Shown here: piece by piece, positions 12,464-33,960 of the stretch
Layout: each line of letters starts with the position of its first letter
How positions within the stretch are numbered: position 1 is the stretch's first letter
Origin: Lucifuga dentata
Taxonomy: Eukaryota > Chordata > Actinopteri > Ophidiiformes > Bythitidae
Length of the DNA: 64,000 nt
Assembly: GCA_014773175.1 (NCBI GenBank)
Contig: VXCM01001444.1
Coordinates: 89,841-153,840 of the forward strand
Reading direction: 5' to 3'
Translations under genes and position numbers: made by a program
The notes under the pieces: generated by a model
Told to the model about the DNA's origin: nothing
The model's input: the letters and a program-made list of their open reading frames with translations, nothing else
Database searches by the model: none

Positions 12464-15400
12464 ATGAAATCAACAATGTGGCTCAGACTTTTCTTTGCTT
12501 TCGTCTTCTGCTTCTGCATCTGCCAGCCGGCTTCAGGTGAGGAAAGTCAACATCCAGATACACGACAAAGTACAAGTACTCCAGTAAAAGTAGAAGTACT
12601 ACTTTAATTCGATGTTTCAGCTCTTTTCTTCCTGATGACAGGACAGAGGGAGAATCAGAAGCAGAGACCTGAGCTCCCTCCTTCTTTTTCAGTCTTCTTC
12701 CTGTCTGGACCCGGAGGTTGACCTCTTTGTTGTCTCTGTTTGTAGTCTTCCTGTCTCCGGAGCGAGCCCACGGCGTTCTGGTGCGGACTCGGAGGTTTAA
12801 CTCGGGCTGGCTGGAGGAGCTGCAGAGAGGAGATCTGGAACGGGAGTGTTTGGAGGAGAAATGTTCGTATGAGGAGGCCAGGGAGGTGTTCGAACACACG
12901 GAGACCACGGTCAGATACACCCAGCAATTCAATTTTACTCATTTTAACTGAAGATGGGATTAAAGGACCATACCGGTGGTTTTGCATGTTTGAGCTCAAT
13001 AAGTACCGCATACATGTTATGTTACCACCAACCATTTTCCAAAACATTTATGTAGTGTTTGCAGCCAAAACCTTGAATTTTAAGATGTGTTTATCACCTG
13101 AACATTTCTTTTTTTTAAAAGATTTGAGGATTTGGCAAAATAACAGGAAAACTTAAATACAGTTTTCTGTTTTGGAAAATGGTTGTCAGTAATGTAACGT
13201 GGACGGAGGCAGTATTTATGGACTTAAACATGCAAAATCACTGGTATGGTCCTTTAAATTATATCAGAATGCATTCAATCATGAGATTATATTAGAATAG
13301 ATCTTCATGCAGATGTAATTGATGCTTATATTTAATTCTGTTTTTGATTTTGTGAATGACTAATATCAGCTGTGCTTGTTCATTGTTTTTTAATTTTTTT
13401 TATTTTTAGTTTATTTAATTAATTTATTTATTTTTAGTTTTTTTAATCATTCATGCATGTATCTTTTGCTTTCAGGATGAGTTCTGGAGGACATACAGCG
13501 GTAAGCAGCCACTCATGTCTCATCTGTTCATCAGTGCTAACTGCTAACTGAGGCTAACTGTCCAGCCGTCCTCTTGCAGTCCCAGACAGCTGTAAATCCA
13601 GTCCCTGTCTGAACGGCGGCAGCTGCTCCGTCCAGGCTTCGTCCTACACCTGCTTCTGCCTGCCGCAGTTCAGCGGACGCAACTGTGAGCTCGGTGAGAA
13701 AAAAGTCAAACGAAACGAATTTCAGAACGGACGCTCTGACTGGCTGCTTGAATAAAAAGGCGGGGCTATGAGCACCAGTTTGTAGATTGAGGCTATCAAA
13801 TAATAACATAAAAAAAAAACANAAAGGCGGGGCTATGAGCACCAGTTTGTAGATTGAGGCTATCAAATAATAACATAAAAAAAAAACACTGAAAGAATGT
13901 TCATGGTTGTGAAGTGAGTGAGAGTCTGAGAGTCTTTAAAGGACCATACCACCAATTTTGCATGGTTGAGCCTAATATATTCAGTTTATGGAAAAATTTA
14001 AAGGACCGTGACTTCATAAGGCTGTGTAACTATTAGCAGGAGAAACATGGATTTTTAAGGTGGGTGTATCACTTGAATATTTGATTTTGAAAGATTAAGA
14101 GATTTTGCAAAATATCAGGAAAGCTGAAATACGGTTTTATCCTTTGGGAAATGATTGTCAGTAACGTAACATGTATGAAAACTGAATATATTAGGCTCAA
14201 ATATGCAAAATGGTGGTATGGTCCTTTAATGTTCCACACATCGTAAAAGTGAGGTGAAATGGACTCTGTAAGTACAGCACGTTTGTATTCAGAATGTAAA
14301 ACATGACAGTGATGGTTGGTTTTCAGAGTACCGAGCCGTCTCAGACACCTGCCTGCTGCAGAACGGAGGCTGTGAACATTTCTGCTCTGAAGACGAGGGA
14401 CGACCAGGACGAAACTGCTCGTGTGCAGACGGCTACTTCCTGAACGCTGATGGCCTGAGCTGCCTGGCACAAGGTGAGAACAAACTGAACAACATGCTAC
14501 AGAATGTTCAGTTCCATGTGCCAGTTATCTAAATGAGAAGGTGGAGTTATTTATCAGTTTAACAGTCAGCATAGCTTTCCTTCATCGCTACGATGGAGTC
14601 AAAAATGCCAAAATTTAAAGCAGAACCTCAGATCTGCATACTGTAAGTACAGTAACTCCTGTCTGCTGCAGAGTCCATAGCATGTGGTATGGTCCCCGTC
14701 CTGCAGGGGGACAACAAAGAGGAGCAGCTTGACTCTCGAGCTCGAATCGTTGGAGGGACAGAGTGTCCCAAAGGTCACTGTCCCTGGCAGGTAAACATGA
14801 AGAGCTCAGACACGTCACGCATGATTCCACCAAAACCTAAAACAGAGATTCTGACACATTCAGCTTGACAGTAATGTAAAGATAACGTTTTAGCGATGCT
14901 CGCTGTGTGACTGCATGGATGTCCAGCCGTCTGGTCCAGAGACAAACATGTCAATGATTGGACAGGTTGTGAAGAACTGGTGTTTGTCTGCAGGTTTTGC
15001 TGGTCCATAAGGGGAAAGGGTTCTGCGGAGGTGTCATCTATAAACCCAGCTGGATCCTCACAGCGTCTCACTGCTTGGAGGACGTAGACATCAACTTCCT
15101 GAAGGTGGTTGCAGGTATGAATCCGCAGGAAACACAAACTTATTTCGAGGGAAACATTTGTTCCTTGAAACCCTGCGTTTTGTCTGTCAGGTGAGCACAA
15201 CACGGAGGTGGATGAGGGCACAGAGCAGCTCATCCAGGTCACGCAGATCATTTCTCACCAGGACTACGTGCCGCTCACCGCTGACAACGACATCGCCCTG
15301 CTGCGCCTGTCCTCGCCTATCGTCTACACTCCGTACGCCGTCCCGGTGTGCCTCCCGACGCGCCCGCTGGCCGAACTCGAGCTCTGGTCAGTCAGCATGC

Positions 15401-15789
15401 ACATGGTGAGCGGCTGGGGGAGGCGGAGTGAAAACGGGCCCACCTCCACCCTGCTGCGGCGGCTGCAGGTGCCGCGCATCCGGACGCAGCAGTGCGTGGA
15501 GGAGAGTGGCGTGTCGCTCACCGAAAACATGTTCTGTGCCGGATACATCGAGGGCCTTCAGGACTCGTGTAAAGGTGACAGCGGCGGGCCCCTGGTGACC
15601 CGCTACAAGAAAACGGTGTTCCTGCTGGGGATCGTGAGCTGGGGGAAGGGCTGCGCCCGGCCGGGTAACTACGGCATCTACACCCGAGTGTCCAACTACC
15701 TGGAGTGGATCCACAACCACACGGCGACAGCGGATCAGCCAACGAACCACACAGAGGCGTCGCCTAGCAACCTGACTATCAGGGCTTAG
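12464..15789 (+). CDS. f7: Coagulation factor VII
   Basis: Eight exons: 12464-12536, 12746-12909, 13476-13500, 13580-13693, 14327-14473, 14672-14790, 14994-15114 and 15191-15789, all in phase; 453 residues. Factor VII is the liver-secreted zymogen that binds tissue factor and activates factors X and IX. The Gla exon gives [20 protein letters not shown] with all expected Glu positions and the helix [12 protein letters not shown]1 has O-glucose (CKSSPC) and O-fucose (CLNGGSC) motifs. The activation site is DSRAR/IVGG. The triad is present: His in TASHC, Asp in DNDIALLRL, Ser in [10 protein letters not shown] with Asp189. Of the three factor VII-like genes it is the least modified, so I assign it as the functional f7. 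Its start could be ATG 12464 or the in-frame ATG 12476. Introns 2 and 4 hold MITEs. AATAAA lies at 15997-16002. Confidence 0.9.
12960..13257. mobile_element. TTAA-flanked palindromic MITE, 298 bp, complete
   Basis: In f7 intron 2. The left end TTAAAGGACCATACCGGTGG is mirrored by a right end ending CACTGGTATGGTCCTTTAA. Confidence 0.85.
13756..13889. other. Contig-join duplication in f7 intron 4 (66 bp, N, 66 bp)
   Basis: The 66 bases before the N at 13822 are repeated after it, starting AAAGGCGGGGCTATGAGC. This is the signature of two overlapping contig ends joined by a one-base gap, not a biological repeat. Confidence 0.85.
13936..14229. mobile_element. TTAA-flanked palindromic MITE, 294 bp, complete
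   Basis: In f7 intron 4, starting TTAAAGGACCATACCACC and ending GGTGGTATGGTCCTTTAA. The interior carries the AGGCTGTGTAACTATTAGCAGG block found in the 3968 copy. Confidence 0.85.
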
Positions 15790-16676
15790 GGAGGGTGGAG
15801 CTTATCACACATGTGGAGTCGAGAAGTGGGCGGGGTTATTTCAGGCAACCAGAGTTCCAGAAGTGCACTTGACCTCCTGTACAGTGACTCTTCTTTCATT
15901 TTCAACATGGTGCTCTTTGTTTTCTCTTGCCGGTATCTTTTCTTCTTCAGGTTTTCAGGTTTGACAGAAGCTGAAGGTTAAAGTTTGCAGAAATAGAATA
16001 AAATAAATCCTGATTTAATCTGGTTTAAAACTTAGTTCCAGTCTCAGTTTATTTTTATTTTGTGCTGCTTCAGTCCTGAAATGTCAACTCATTTCTGATT
16101 TGTAAAGTGTGTGTGTGTGTGTGTGTGTAGATGTTGACTTGGTTGTGTGAGTATTTGCTTTTTGCTATGTTGTGTACATATGAGTGTGTATTTTCCTGTA
16201 CTTAACCTGTCATGTTCTTCTTTAGGTTCTGCATGTAATAAGAAAAAAATCACATAATGCTTTAAATTTAAAGTATAAGTCATTAAGAAACCAACAAAAA
16301 CTGAGTAAAATTTACTTTAAAGCATCAAAATTGGATCAACGACAAAGGTTTATGTGTAGAATTTAGGAACATCAGGAGTTAAAGAGGTTAAAAAACAGAA
16401 AACAGGCCAATCTCAGCTGGTGTGTTTACTGACCTGACTAAAGCTGGGAGAAGACGATACTTGTTGACTCAGAGGGTCAGTGGTGGGTGTGACCCAAACA
16501 GGCCCCACCTCCTCTGAAATACCTTCATACGCTGCAAAATACAACAGTCTGAGTATTGACNTGTGACCCAAACAGGCCCCACCTCCTCTGAAATACCTTC
16601 ATACGCTGCAAAATACAACAGTCTGAGCATCGACCACAGACTGCCAACCTCCAAATCACCAAATCAGCCAATCAGC
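15790..16676. other. Spacer between f7 and factor VII-like paralog 3
   Basis: 3' UTR with AATAAA at 15997-16002, a (GT)n run at about 16108-16128, then a contig-join duplication: 16488-16560 is repeated at 16562-16634 around the N at 16561. The copies differ at two bases near their ends, as expected for two haplotypes. The last 40 bases are the 5' UTR of the next gene. Confidence 0.65.
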
Positions 16677-19054
16677 ATGCTGCTGAGGAGCTGCTGCACC
16701 TTGTGGATCCTGTCTGGTGTTGCTGCTGCTGCTGCTGCTGCAGGTCTGTGCTGCAAAAAAAATACTTATGTCAAATAACCTGCTGAAGTTTGTAAAAGTA
16801 TTTGTAACAGCTCGCCTGTGGTTTGTCAGTGTTTGTGCAGAAGGACGAGGCCCACGGCGTGCTGCTGCAGCGGCGGCGGCGAGCCAACAGCGGCTTCCTG
16901 GAGGAGCTGAAACAGGGGAACCTGGAGAGGGAGTGTGTGGAGGAGATCTGCAACTACGAGGAGGCGCGAGAGGTCTTCGAGGATGAAGACATGACGGTAC
17001 AAACTTCAACTAATCACTGCATACACATGCAGGTAAAATATTTGTCATAATTTCTTTTTCTTTTTTTTCAGAAACAATTTTGGCAAACATACAAAAGTGA
17101 GTATGACCTCTGACACTCATATGTTCAGAGACATTAGACTTTTTTCTGGAGGTTTATTCTGATTATAAATGTAAGATGTGTCCAGTTTGTTTATTACAGG
17201 TAAAATTCTACATTTTATTGCTTTTTTGTTTTTATCTTGTCAAGTAACATTATTAGCTGAGCAAAAAATTCATCACTTTTAGAGCTTAACATGTAACACA
17301 TGAGATTATTGATGATTCACTTCAAACGTTCAGTCATCTTCTTTGTTTTATTTTGAAAGCCTGTGATTGATCGGTATTGATCAGCAGTAAATCAGTGAGC
17401 TGAACTTTGCTTTTTTTGTCTTTCTCTTCCTGAATTTTTTCCTGTCTTCATCTGCAAGCCTTTTATCATCTTTGTATGTATAAAATTCTGATTTGAAGAG
17501 TATTTTTGGCAGGTCATGACCCCTGCCTGGTCAACCCGTGTCAGAACAACGGGACGTGTATCTACATGGGAAACTCCTACCAGTGTCAGTGTCCTGAGGG
17601 ATACGAGGGACGATACTGTCAGACAGGTAAAAAAATTACAGTTAAAACATAAAAATAATCAGGCGACTCCAGTGGAAAATAATTCAAGTCATTTTTACGG
17701 CCTAAACTTTCCGGAATGAGGAACCCACGCTGCATTTTATTTTCTCTCAGTGTTTGAGGATTCTCTGAAGTGTTTGTTCCAAAATGGAGGCTGTCAGCAT
17801 TTCTGCGACGGTTCTGGACTGAGACGCAAATGTTCCTGCGCTGACGGATACATGCTGGGAGACGACGGCCGGGAATGCGTGGCACAAGGTGAGGAGAAAA
17901 CGGCGTGGCTGTAGCAGTAGTATGGTTATAGTACTACTGCATGTGTGTGTGTTGCAGTGGAGTATCCGTGTGGTCAGCTGGCCCCGCAGGAAGTAAACAT
18001 CAGTCAGACTGTGCAGACCAGAGTGGTGGGAGCCAATCACTGTCCAGCAGGGGAGTGTCCCTGGCAGGTAAATCGTCCAATCCAACATGTCTTTAATTTT
18101 ACGGTACAGAACTGAAGTTGACGCAGCGCGTAAGGGCCCTGAAGGCAGCAGTAACATGAACGCTTTGGCTGCATCAGGTCCTGGTTCAGCATCAGGGCAG
18201 CAGTCACTGTGGCGGCGTTCTAGTTCGTCCTGACTGGGTCATCACTGCCGCACACTGTATCCACGGCAACAACCTCCACAACCTCACTGTGGTGGCAGGT
18301 GAGCTGTTAATCATCTCGTAAAGTTTATTTTGTAAGGTTTCCTCATTTTGAGCTGCTTCCTGTTTCTTTTCCGTTACCAGGGGAACACAACCTGGACGCT
18401 GATGAAGGCACAGAACAGAGGATTCCCATTTCCATGGCGATTGCCCACGAGGGCTACGTCCCATTGACAGGTGACAGTGACGTCGCCTTGCTGCGCCTGA
18501 GTCGCCCGGTCACGCTGGGACGCCACGCCATCCCCATCTGCCTGCCTGCCAAAGACTTTGCAGAGCGGGAACTCTTACCTGTCCGCTACCACACCGTGTC
18601 TGGCTGGGGCAAGAGAACCACTGGGGGCAACGCTGAGAGCCCCAACACCCAGCAGGGTGCCCCACTCTCCCCCTTCCTCCGCAGGATGTCCGTCCCCATC
18701 CTCCAGAACGCCCAGTGCTCACAGAGAACCCAGTTCAACTTCACCGACAACATGCTGTGTGCCGGATACCTGGAGGGACGCCATCAGGGTTGCCGCGGAG
18801 ACGACGGGAGCCCACTGGTCACGCTCTATGGCTCCACCCACTTCCTAATGGGCGTGGTTGGTTGGGGGCGAGGCTGTGCTCACCCTGGATATTATGGGGT
18901 GTACGCCAACATGGCCAACTTTGTGGACTGGGCGGAGGCCACCATGAAAACTCTGCCCGCCACAAAAGCCACACCCACCACGATTGCAGCCAATGACAAG
19001 CCAGTGGTGAAAGGAACACCACTGGCTGACATGCTGGAACAAAAACCAGTGTAA
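16677..19054 (+). CDS. Factor VII-like pseudoprotease, paralog 3 (active site lost)
   Basis: Eight exons: 16677-16743, 16830-16996, 17072-17096, 17513-17626, 17751-17888, 17958-18067, 18178-18298 and 18381-19054, all in phase; 471 residues. The signal peptide ends in an Ala run from GCT repeats. A basic propeptide end (QRRRR), a fully conserved Gla domain ([18 protein letters not shown]), two EGF domains and an activation site QTR/VVGA follow. His57 (TAAHC) and Asp102 (DSDVALLRL) remain, but the catalytic motif GDSGGP reads GDDGSP (Ser195 to Asp, Gly197 to Ser) and the specificity Asp189 is Gln ([11 protein letters not shown]). The protein should bind membranes and perhaps tissue factor without cleaving anything. 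A loop insertion ([18 protein letters not shown]) and a Thr/Pro-rich tail are extra. The frame is open throughout, so it is not a decayed pseudogene. Zebrafish has an inhibitory factor VIIi; whether this is its ortholog needs a tree. AATAAA lies at 19249-19254. Confidence 0.88.
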
Positions 19055-19369
19055 TAAAAGCCAGAATCTAGTGAGGAAAAAATATTTCTGTTATTATTTT
19101 AGCCAGTCATTAAAAAAAAAAAGCTAATTCTGATTTATTCTGCAGAAAAAACCCAAAGAGTCTGAATATCAATCATATCAAACCTTTCTAAATTCATTTC
19201 TGCTTAAAGATGATTTTTTTGTTGCTGTGATGAAAAGTAGGTCAACTGAATAAACTTTATTGATTAATTTGGGTTATTTGTGGTCATTTGTGATCAAAAC
19301 ACAGAAATATGAAGCAGAACCTGCAACAAGCTCAGATTCTGACCTTTAATCACGGCGAGACGCTGAGGA

Positions 19370-19502
19370 GAAACACAGCTATTATCTTAGTTTAAAAAAA
19401 AAAACTCGTCTGTCCTTAAAATTTTGTGTTGCACTNGAAACACAGCTATTATCTTAGTTTAAAAAAAAAAACTCGTCTGTCCTTAAAATTTTGTGTTGCA
19501 CT
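19370..19502. other. Contig-join duplication (66 bp, N, 66 bp)
   Basis: The sequence GAAACACAGCTATTATC onward is present identically on both sides of the N at 19436. Confidence 0.85.
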
Positions 19503-19560
19503 GAAAAAGTAGTTTAAGATACAACTTTTTATGAACATATACAGCTGTCAAAAAGTAGCT

Positions 19561-19594
<34 letters not shown>

Positions 19595-19595
19595 N

Positions 19596-19626
<31 letters not shown>

Positions 19627-19750
19627 CAAAATTTAAAGTTATAGTATTTACAGTGTGAAAAAATCTGCTTCCTGTCAGGTTTTTGTTTTTTTGATGAATT
19701 CAGCAGGTGAAACTAATCCTGTGATTTGCAGGAAACAGCAGCTTTAGCAT

Positions 19751-19885
19751 CTTTATCTTTGTTCACTTTTAGATGTAAAACTCAGGAATTATCTGCATTC
19801 TGATAGAAAATTCTTAANCTTTATCTTTGTTCACTTTTAGATGTAAAACTCAGGAATTATCTGCATTCTGATAGAAAATTCTTAA
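19751..19885. other. Contig-join duplication (67 bp, N, 67 bp)
   Basis: The sequence CTTTATCTTTGTTCAC onward is present identically on both sides of the N at 19818. Confidence 0.85.
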
Positions 19886-21023
19886 GTAATTAGCTGCTGC
19901 TTAATTTTATCATTTTATTTTTGTGAAAATTTTCCATTTGATGCAAACAACGTGGTGCTGAATCAACAAAACCAGCAATTTAAGGTAAGAAAAATCTGAT
20001 TGTTTTTTTTTTAATAACAATTGAATATGTTGCCATGTGACCTACGTGACTTTCTGTGACTCCTGGACTTTCCAGCATATTTTATTTAAGTTGCTTTGAT
20101 GTTGAAAATATATAAATTGAAACTCTTCACAGGGATGAAACAATGCATGTTATGTATGTTAATATATGTTTAACAACGTCATACATTTGCATTGTGGAAG
20201 CCTGGAGGAGCCATTTATTTATGTTTATTGATTATTGGATCTCAATAATCAATAAACTTGGAGTGTTTCTCCTTGGAGCGTTACTACGCACCTCAGGGTT
20301 TGAAACTTTTCCTGTTTTTAATGTGCAGAATATGAAATATGGAGATGAGTTCATCTTACAGGGAGTTATTTCTAAAACTTTATATCTGTTTATATCTTTA
20401 TATCTTCATCCAAACCCACCAAACAGAGGGTGACTCGGGTCAGAAAGTACTAGCCAGGCCTTCCTAGTCACTCTAGTCACATGAAGTTTAGTCACATTAG
20501 GAAGATCAGTGCGACTTTCTCACTACACTTATTACTTACATTATTATACTTGCATTATATTTACGTTATTATGTATTTGTGTGCAGGGATCTTATTTGTC
20601 CCATAAACTTGAGAGCACTTGAAGGCAGCATGGGTGGGTCTGAACAGGGAAAAGGTAGTTTCAGGCTCTATCTTGTCCCTCGGTGGACATTCTGCAGAGT
20701 AAATATTAGTCAGAGTAAGATATGAGTCCACCGGGACAAACGAGCCGATTGGCTGTTAGAGATATACAACAGAAAACAGGGGAGCTGACCTCTGACCTGA
20801 AGGTCAGAGATGAACAAATCCTCCACTACTGTAAATCTGTCCTCTCTCTCTCTCTCTCTCTCTCAGCCAGGCTATGTGTGACTCAGCACTTGGAGATGAA
20901 TCTTTCTCCTCTCGTACCAGCGAGTATGAGGGAGGAGAGCCGCTATCTCTCCGTCAGGTCAGTCAAACTTCTTGTTAAAAACAAACAAAACACACAAAAA
21001 TGTAGTACTGCAAACGTCAGGGT

Positions 21024-21190
21024 TTAAAGGACCATACAGGTGGTTTTGCATGCTTGAGCCCAATATATGTGTTGTGTTACAGCCAACCATTTTCCAAAAC
21101 ATAAAACTGTACTTTAGTTTTCCTGTTATTTTGCCAAATCCCCTGATCTTTTAAAATGTAATGTTTCACCTGCTAAAACAAGGTAATTTT
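21024..21190. mobile_element. Truncated TTAA/AGGACCAT element (left half)
   Basis: Begins TTAAAGGACCATACAGGTGG and keeps the CCAACCATTTTCCAAAACAT and TTAGTTTTCCTGTTATTTTG blocks. No matching right end is seen nearby. Confidence 0.65.
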
Positions 21191-22001
21191 TAATGTCTCT
21201 GTAAAAGCCGTCTTCTCCTGGGACTTTCTGGGAATATTCCCCAAACGCCCTCCCAGCTCTCTGTTATATTTTAATGTCTTTCCAACATATTTGGTCCAGA
21301 ATTCATTCTGAAAAGAAGGAAACAGAGAAATGTGATGAGTTTGAACCTGCCAACAAATTTTTGTCATTGTGAAGTGACGTCAGCCTTTTTTTCTTTTCTT
21401 TTCCTTTTTTTCAGCCATGTTTTTGGCTGAAATTGAGGAGAAGCTGATGAGAATGGCGTGATTTCTTTAACGGCCTCATGTATCGTCTGTGTTTTCTATG
21501 ACGGCATATTAGGGTCATACAAGACAAAAAAAAAAAAAAAAAAAANAAAAAAAAAAAAAAAAAAACGAGGGGCATTATCTCAAGTTTTTAAACTTGCAAA
21601 TTTGTAAGTTTTAAAACTCGAAAATTTCCCTGGTGTTGTATACTTTTTACTATATAAAATACTACATACATACTCTGTATGAGGCAGTTCTGCTCTTTGT
21701 TTCTTGAAGCAGCTCAGCTGAGGAGAATCAATCATACAAAACGCCATATGTAAGAGGTTGTGTGTGAGTGTGTGAGAGTGTGTGTGTAAAAGGGCACAGA
21801 GACAGACTTTATGCAGCAAACAAGTATCAAACTCGGCACAACGAGAGTTTAGTGTTGATAAAATAAAAACACACAATGGAAAATGAGTTCTGGAAACAGA
21901 AAATGAAATTTCTCAAACATCTAAAAATAAATGTAATAAATATCAGATATCAACCATGGATAGTTTACGTTTGTAGTCATGTTTGTTGGACTACAGAGGT
22001 T

Positions 22002-22513
22002 TTAAAGGACCATACCAGTGATTTTAAGATGAATAATACTACTAATCTTTTTCAAAATGTAAAACCGTACATTAGTTTTCCTGTTATTTTTAAAATCTCC
22101 TAACCTTTCAAAAATCAAATGTTCAGGCAAATACAAACACCTTCAAATCTGATGAAAAACATTTTGCATGATTGTAAAAGGCATGGTTGTTGTTAATTTG
22201 TTGGTAAAGGCCGTGGAGACGTACATCGTCTTCCATGTTGGATCAGTTAAATTCAGTAACTTTGACTTCAAAACAAGAACGTTTGTTCTCTGTGATGGAT
22301 TATTTATCTCAGCATGTTTCACGTCTGTAGAAATGGATTTTTATGTTGTACTGTAATGAACTGACACGACATCAGTCTGGAAGGTAGGAAAAACAATTCT
22401 AATATTTACAGCTCCAGCAGTATGTTTTGGGAGATTGTTGTCAGTAACGTAACATGTATGCAGGTTGTGTTTATTGGGCTCAAACGTGAAAAATCACCTG
22501 TATGCTTCTTTAA
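22002..22513. mobile_element. TTAA-flanked palindromic MITE, 512 bp, diverged right end
   Basis: The left end is TTAAAGGACCATACCAGTG; the right end reads CACCTGTATGCTTCTTTAA, diverged from the consensus. It lies just upstream of the f10 start. Confidence 0.7.
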
Positions 22514-22657
22514 TCTCTCTCTCTCTCACACACAGGTCATTGCCCTCTTCACTCCCCCTCCTCTTCCTCCTCTTCCTCCCTCCCTCCTCTCTCCAGATTC
22601 AGACTGCATTACTTCCACACAGACGCACAGATTTTTCAGCCGAGCGTCCGGGTGACC

Positions 22658-26154
<3,497 letters not shown>

Positions 26155-27200
26155 AGTGTGGCGTCCGGCGTTCTGAGGGCATAACATCCATCACAGAGCT
26201 GTAAAAATACCAAAAAATCATATTTTTAGCACGTGAAGGACAATGAGCCAAAACGTAGTAACAGAAATGAAAGAGTCACAGCTGGACCAGTCTGTCCAAC
26301 ACGTGTCCAACATGTGAACTTGTCCATCTGAGTCCAACACGTGTCCAACATGTGAACCTGTCCAACAGGTGTAACAAAGGTGACAGAAATCGTCTCGGTG
26401 GACAGGAAAATGCCTCAGAACAGACAGGAAGTAGATTCTGGACTTTCAGGTTTGACTCAGTGATTTTATTTTTGCACTGTAATTTCCTGTATTTTTGAAT
26501 AATTGTGCTGCCAAAACCAAACAAAGTGCTTTTCTGGAGACAATTTGAAGTGAATAAAGACTGAAAGTAAAAGATGCTGCAAGTTTTTGTGTTATTATAA
26601 ACACATTCCAGAATCCCAGCAAAAGAAAAGTAACAGAATTCCTGATTTTCCTCACTTCATGTACCTTCGGAAAAAATTCCCTCAACATTCGGAACGTCGC
26701 ATTCAGAATTTCTTTGCTCTGATTCTGTTTGGAGGCATAAACTCCCTCTGCATTATTTTATTAATGATAAATGATTAATCCTGGTGAAGAAAGTTCTCCA
26801 TGTTTACCAAAACATTTCCCAGTTCAAAGGTCAGAGCTGCTGCTTGTTTGAGGACCTGATAGAGGACAGGCCAGAGTCCGCAGCAGGAACAAACTGTTTT
26901 TACCCAGAACAACTTTTAACTCTTAAATGAAAGCTTGTTTCAGGATGAGTTTTAAAATTCCTATTTTTTATGTTACTTCATAAATGCTGCCAAAAGTTAA
27001 ACAAAAACAATTATTTTCATTAAAATGTCTGTTAGAAGTTTTTAAGTTTGTGATCCACATATTTCTTTTTTTTTTTTAATTTCTGATAAACCTAAAAAAA
27101 AGAGATGATGTAAAGCAACTCAAACCCTGTGACTCAGTTGTGTGTGTGCATGCGTGTGCGTGTGTGAAAGAGGGAGTCGTGTCGGTTGTTTCCAAGCGCC
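26155..27200. other. Intergenic region f10-proz
   Basis: f10 3' UTR with AATAAA at 26553-26558. Short direct repeats of GTCCAACACGTGTCCAACATG occur at about 26295-26365. The rest is AT-rich, with a GT-rich patch at 27139-27166 just before the proz start. No exon is seen. Confidence 0.6.
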
Positions 27201-30425
<3,225 letters not shown>

Positions 30426-30874
30426 CACGCCATCGCCATCTTTAAAACTCTCTCAGAAGGATCAACAGCTAAACATCAAACGACCTTTACCTTACCATCT
30501 TTTAAATGGACCAAAGGTGTTTTTCACGTTTTAGCCACAAATCACACAGAGGACTCTGTCTGGTTATTTTTCCTGAAAATGTCGGGTTTTTGTCTTTAAA
30601 CTTCTCATTGAGGCTGATTAGCAGCTTCCAAACTGTCTTTTCTCCTTTATCACAAATAAAATAACAGCTTTTATTGTGAAGCTAAAAGTTGGTCAGAAAC
30701 TTTATTTTTAACTTTTAAATTGTAGAAAAAGAAATATCCAGAAAGAAACGAGATACAAATATCATCAGCTTTATTCAACATTTTTACAGTACAAAATTAA
30801 ACAGTAACTTAAAAAAAAACATTTTGAGGAAAGTCTGTGTCGCATGTCGACCAGGAGATTGTGGGTAATGTTGT
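30426..30874. other. Convergent 3' UTRs of proz and pcid2
   Basis: AATAAA on the plus strand at 30655-30660 serves proz. TTTATT at 30770-30775 reads as AATAAA on the minus strand and serves pcid2. The two signals lie about 110 bases apart, so the transcripts end close together or overlap. Confidence 0.75.

Positions 30875-33960
<3,086 letters not shown>

Larger units (their letters stand above)
19055..22657. other. Intergenic region paralog 3 to f10 (3.6 kb)
   Basis: Contains the paralog 3 3' UTR, two contig-join duplications (19370-19435 repeated at 19437-19502; 19751-19817 repeated at 19819-19885), a poly-T tract with an embedded N at 19595, a (TC)n run at 20844-20863, a poly-A tract with N at 21546, GT-rich sequence near 21760-21790, and MITE copies at 21024 and 22002. 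I find no convincing exon; the open frames here lack splice context and family resemblance. The f10 promoter lies at the right end. Confidence 0.6.

Noticed and set aside
19558..19625. Poly-T stretch as a possible terminator or retroposon tail
   Set aside because: It contains a contig-join N, so its length is unreliable, and no associated element body was found.
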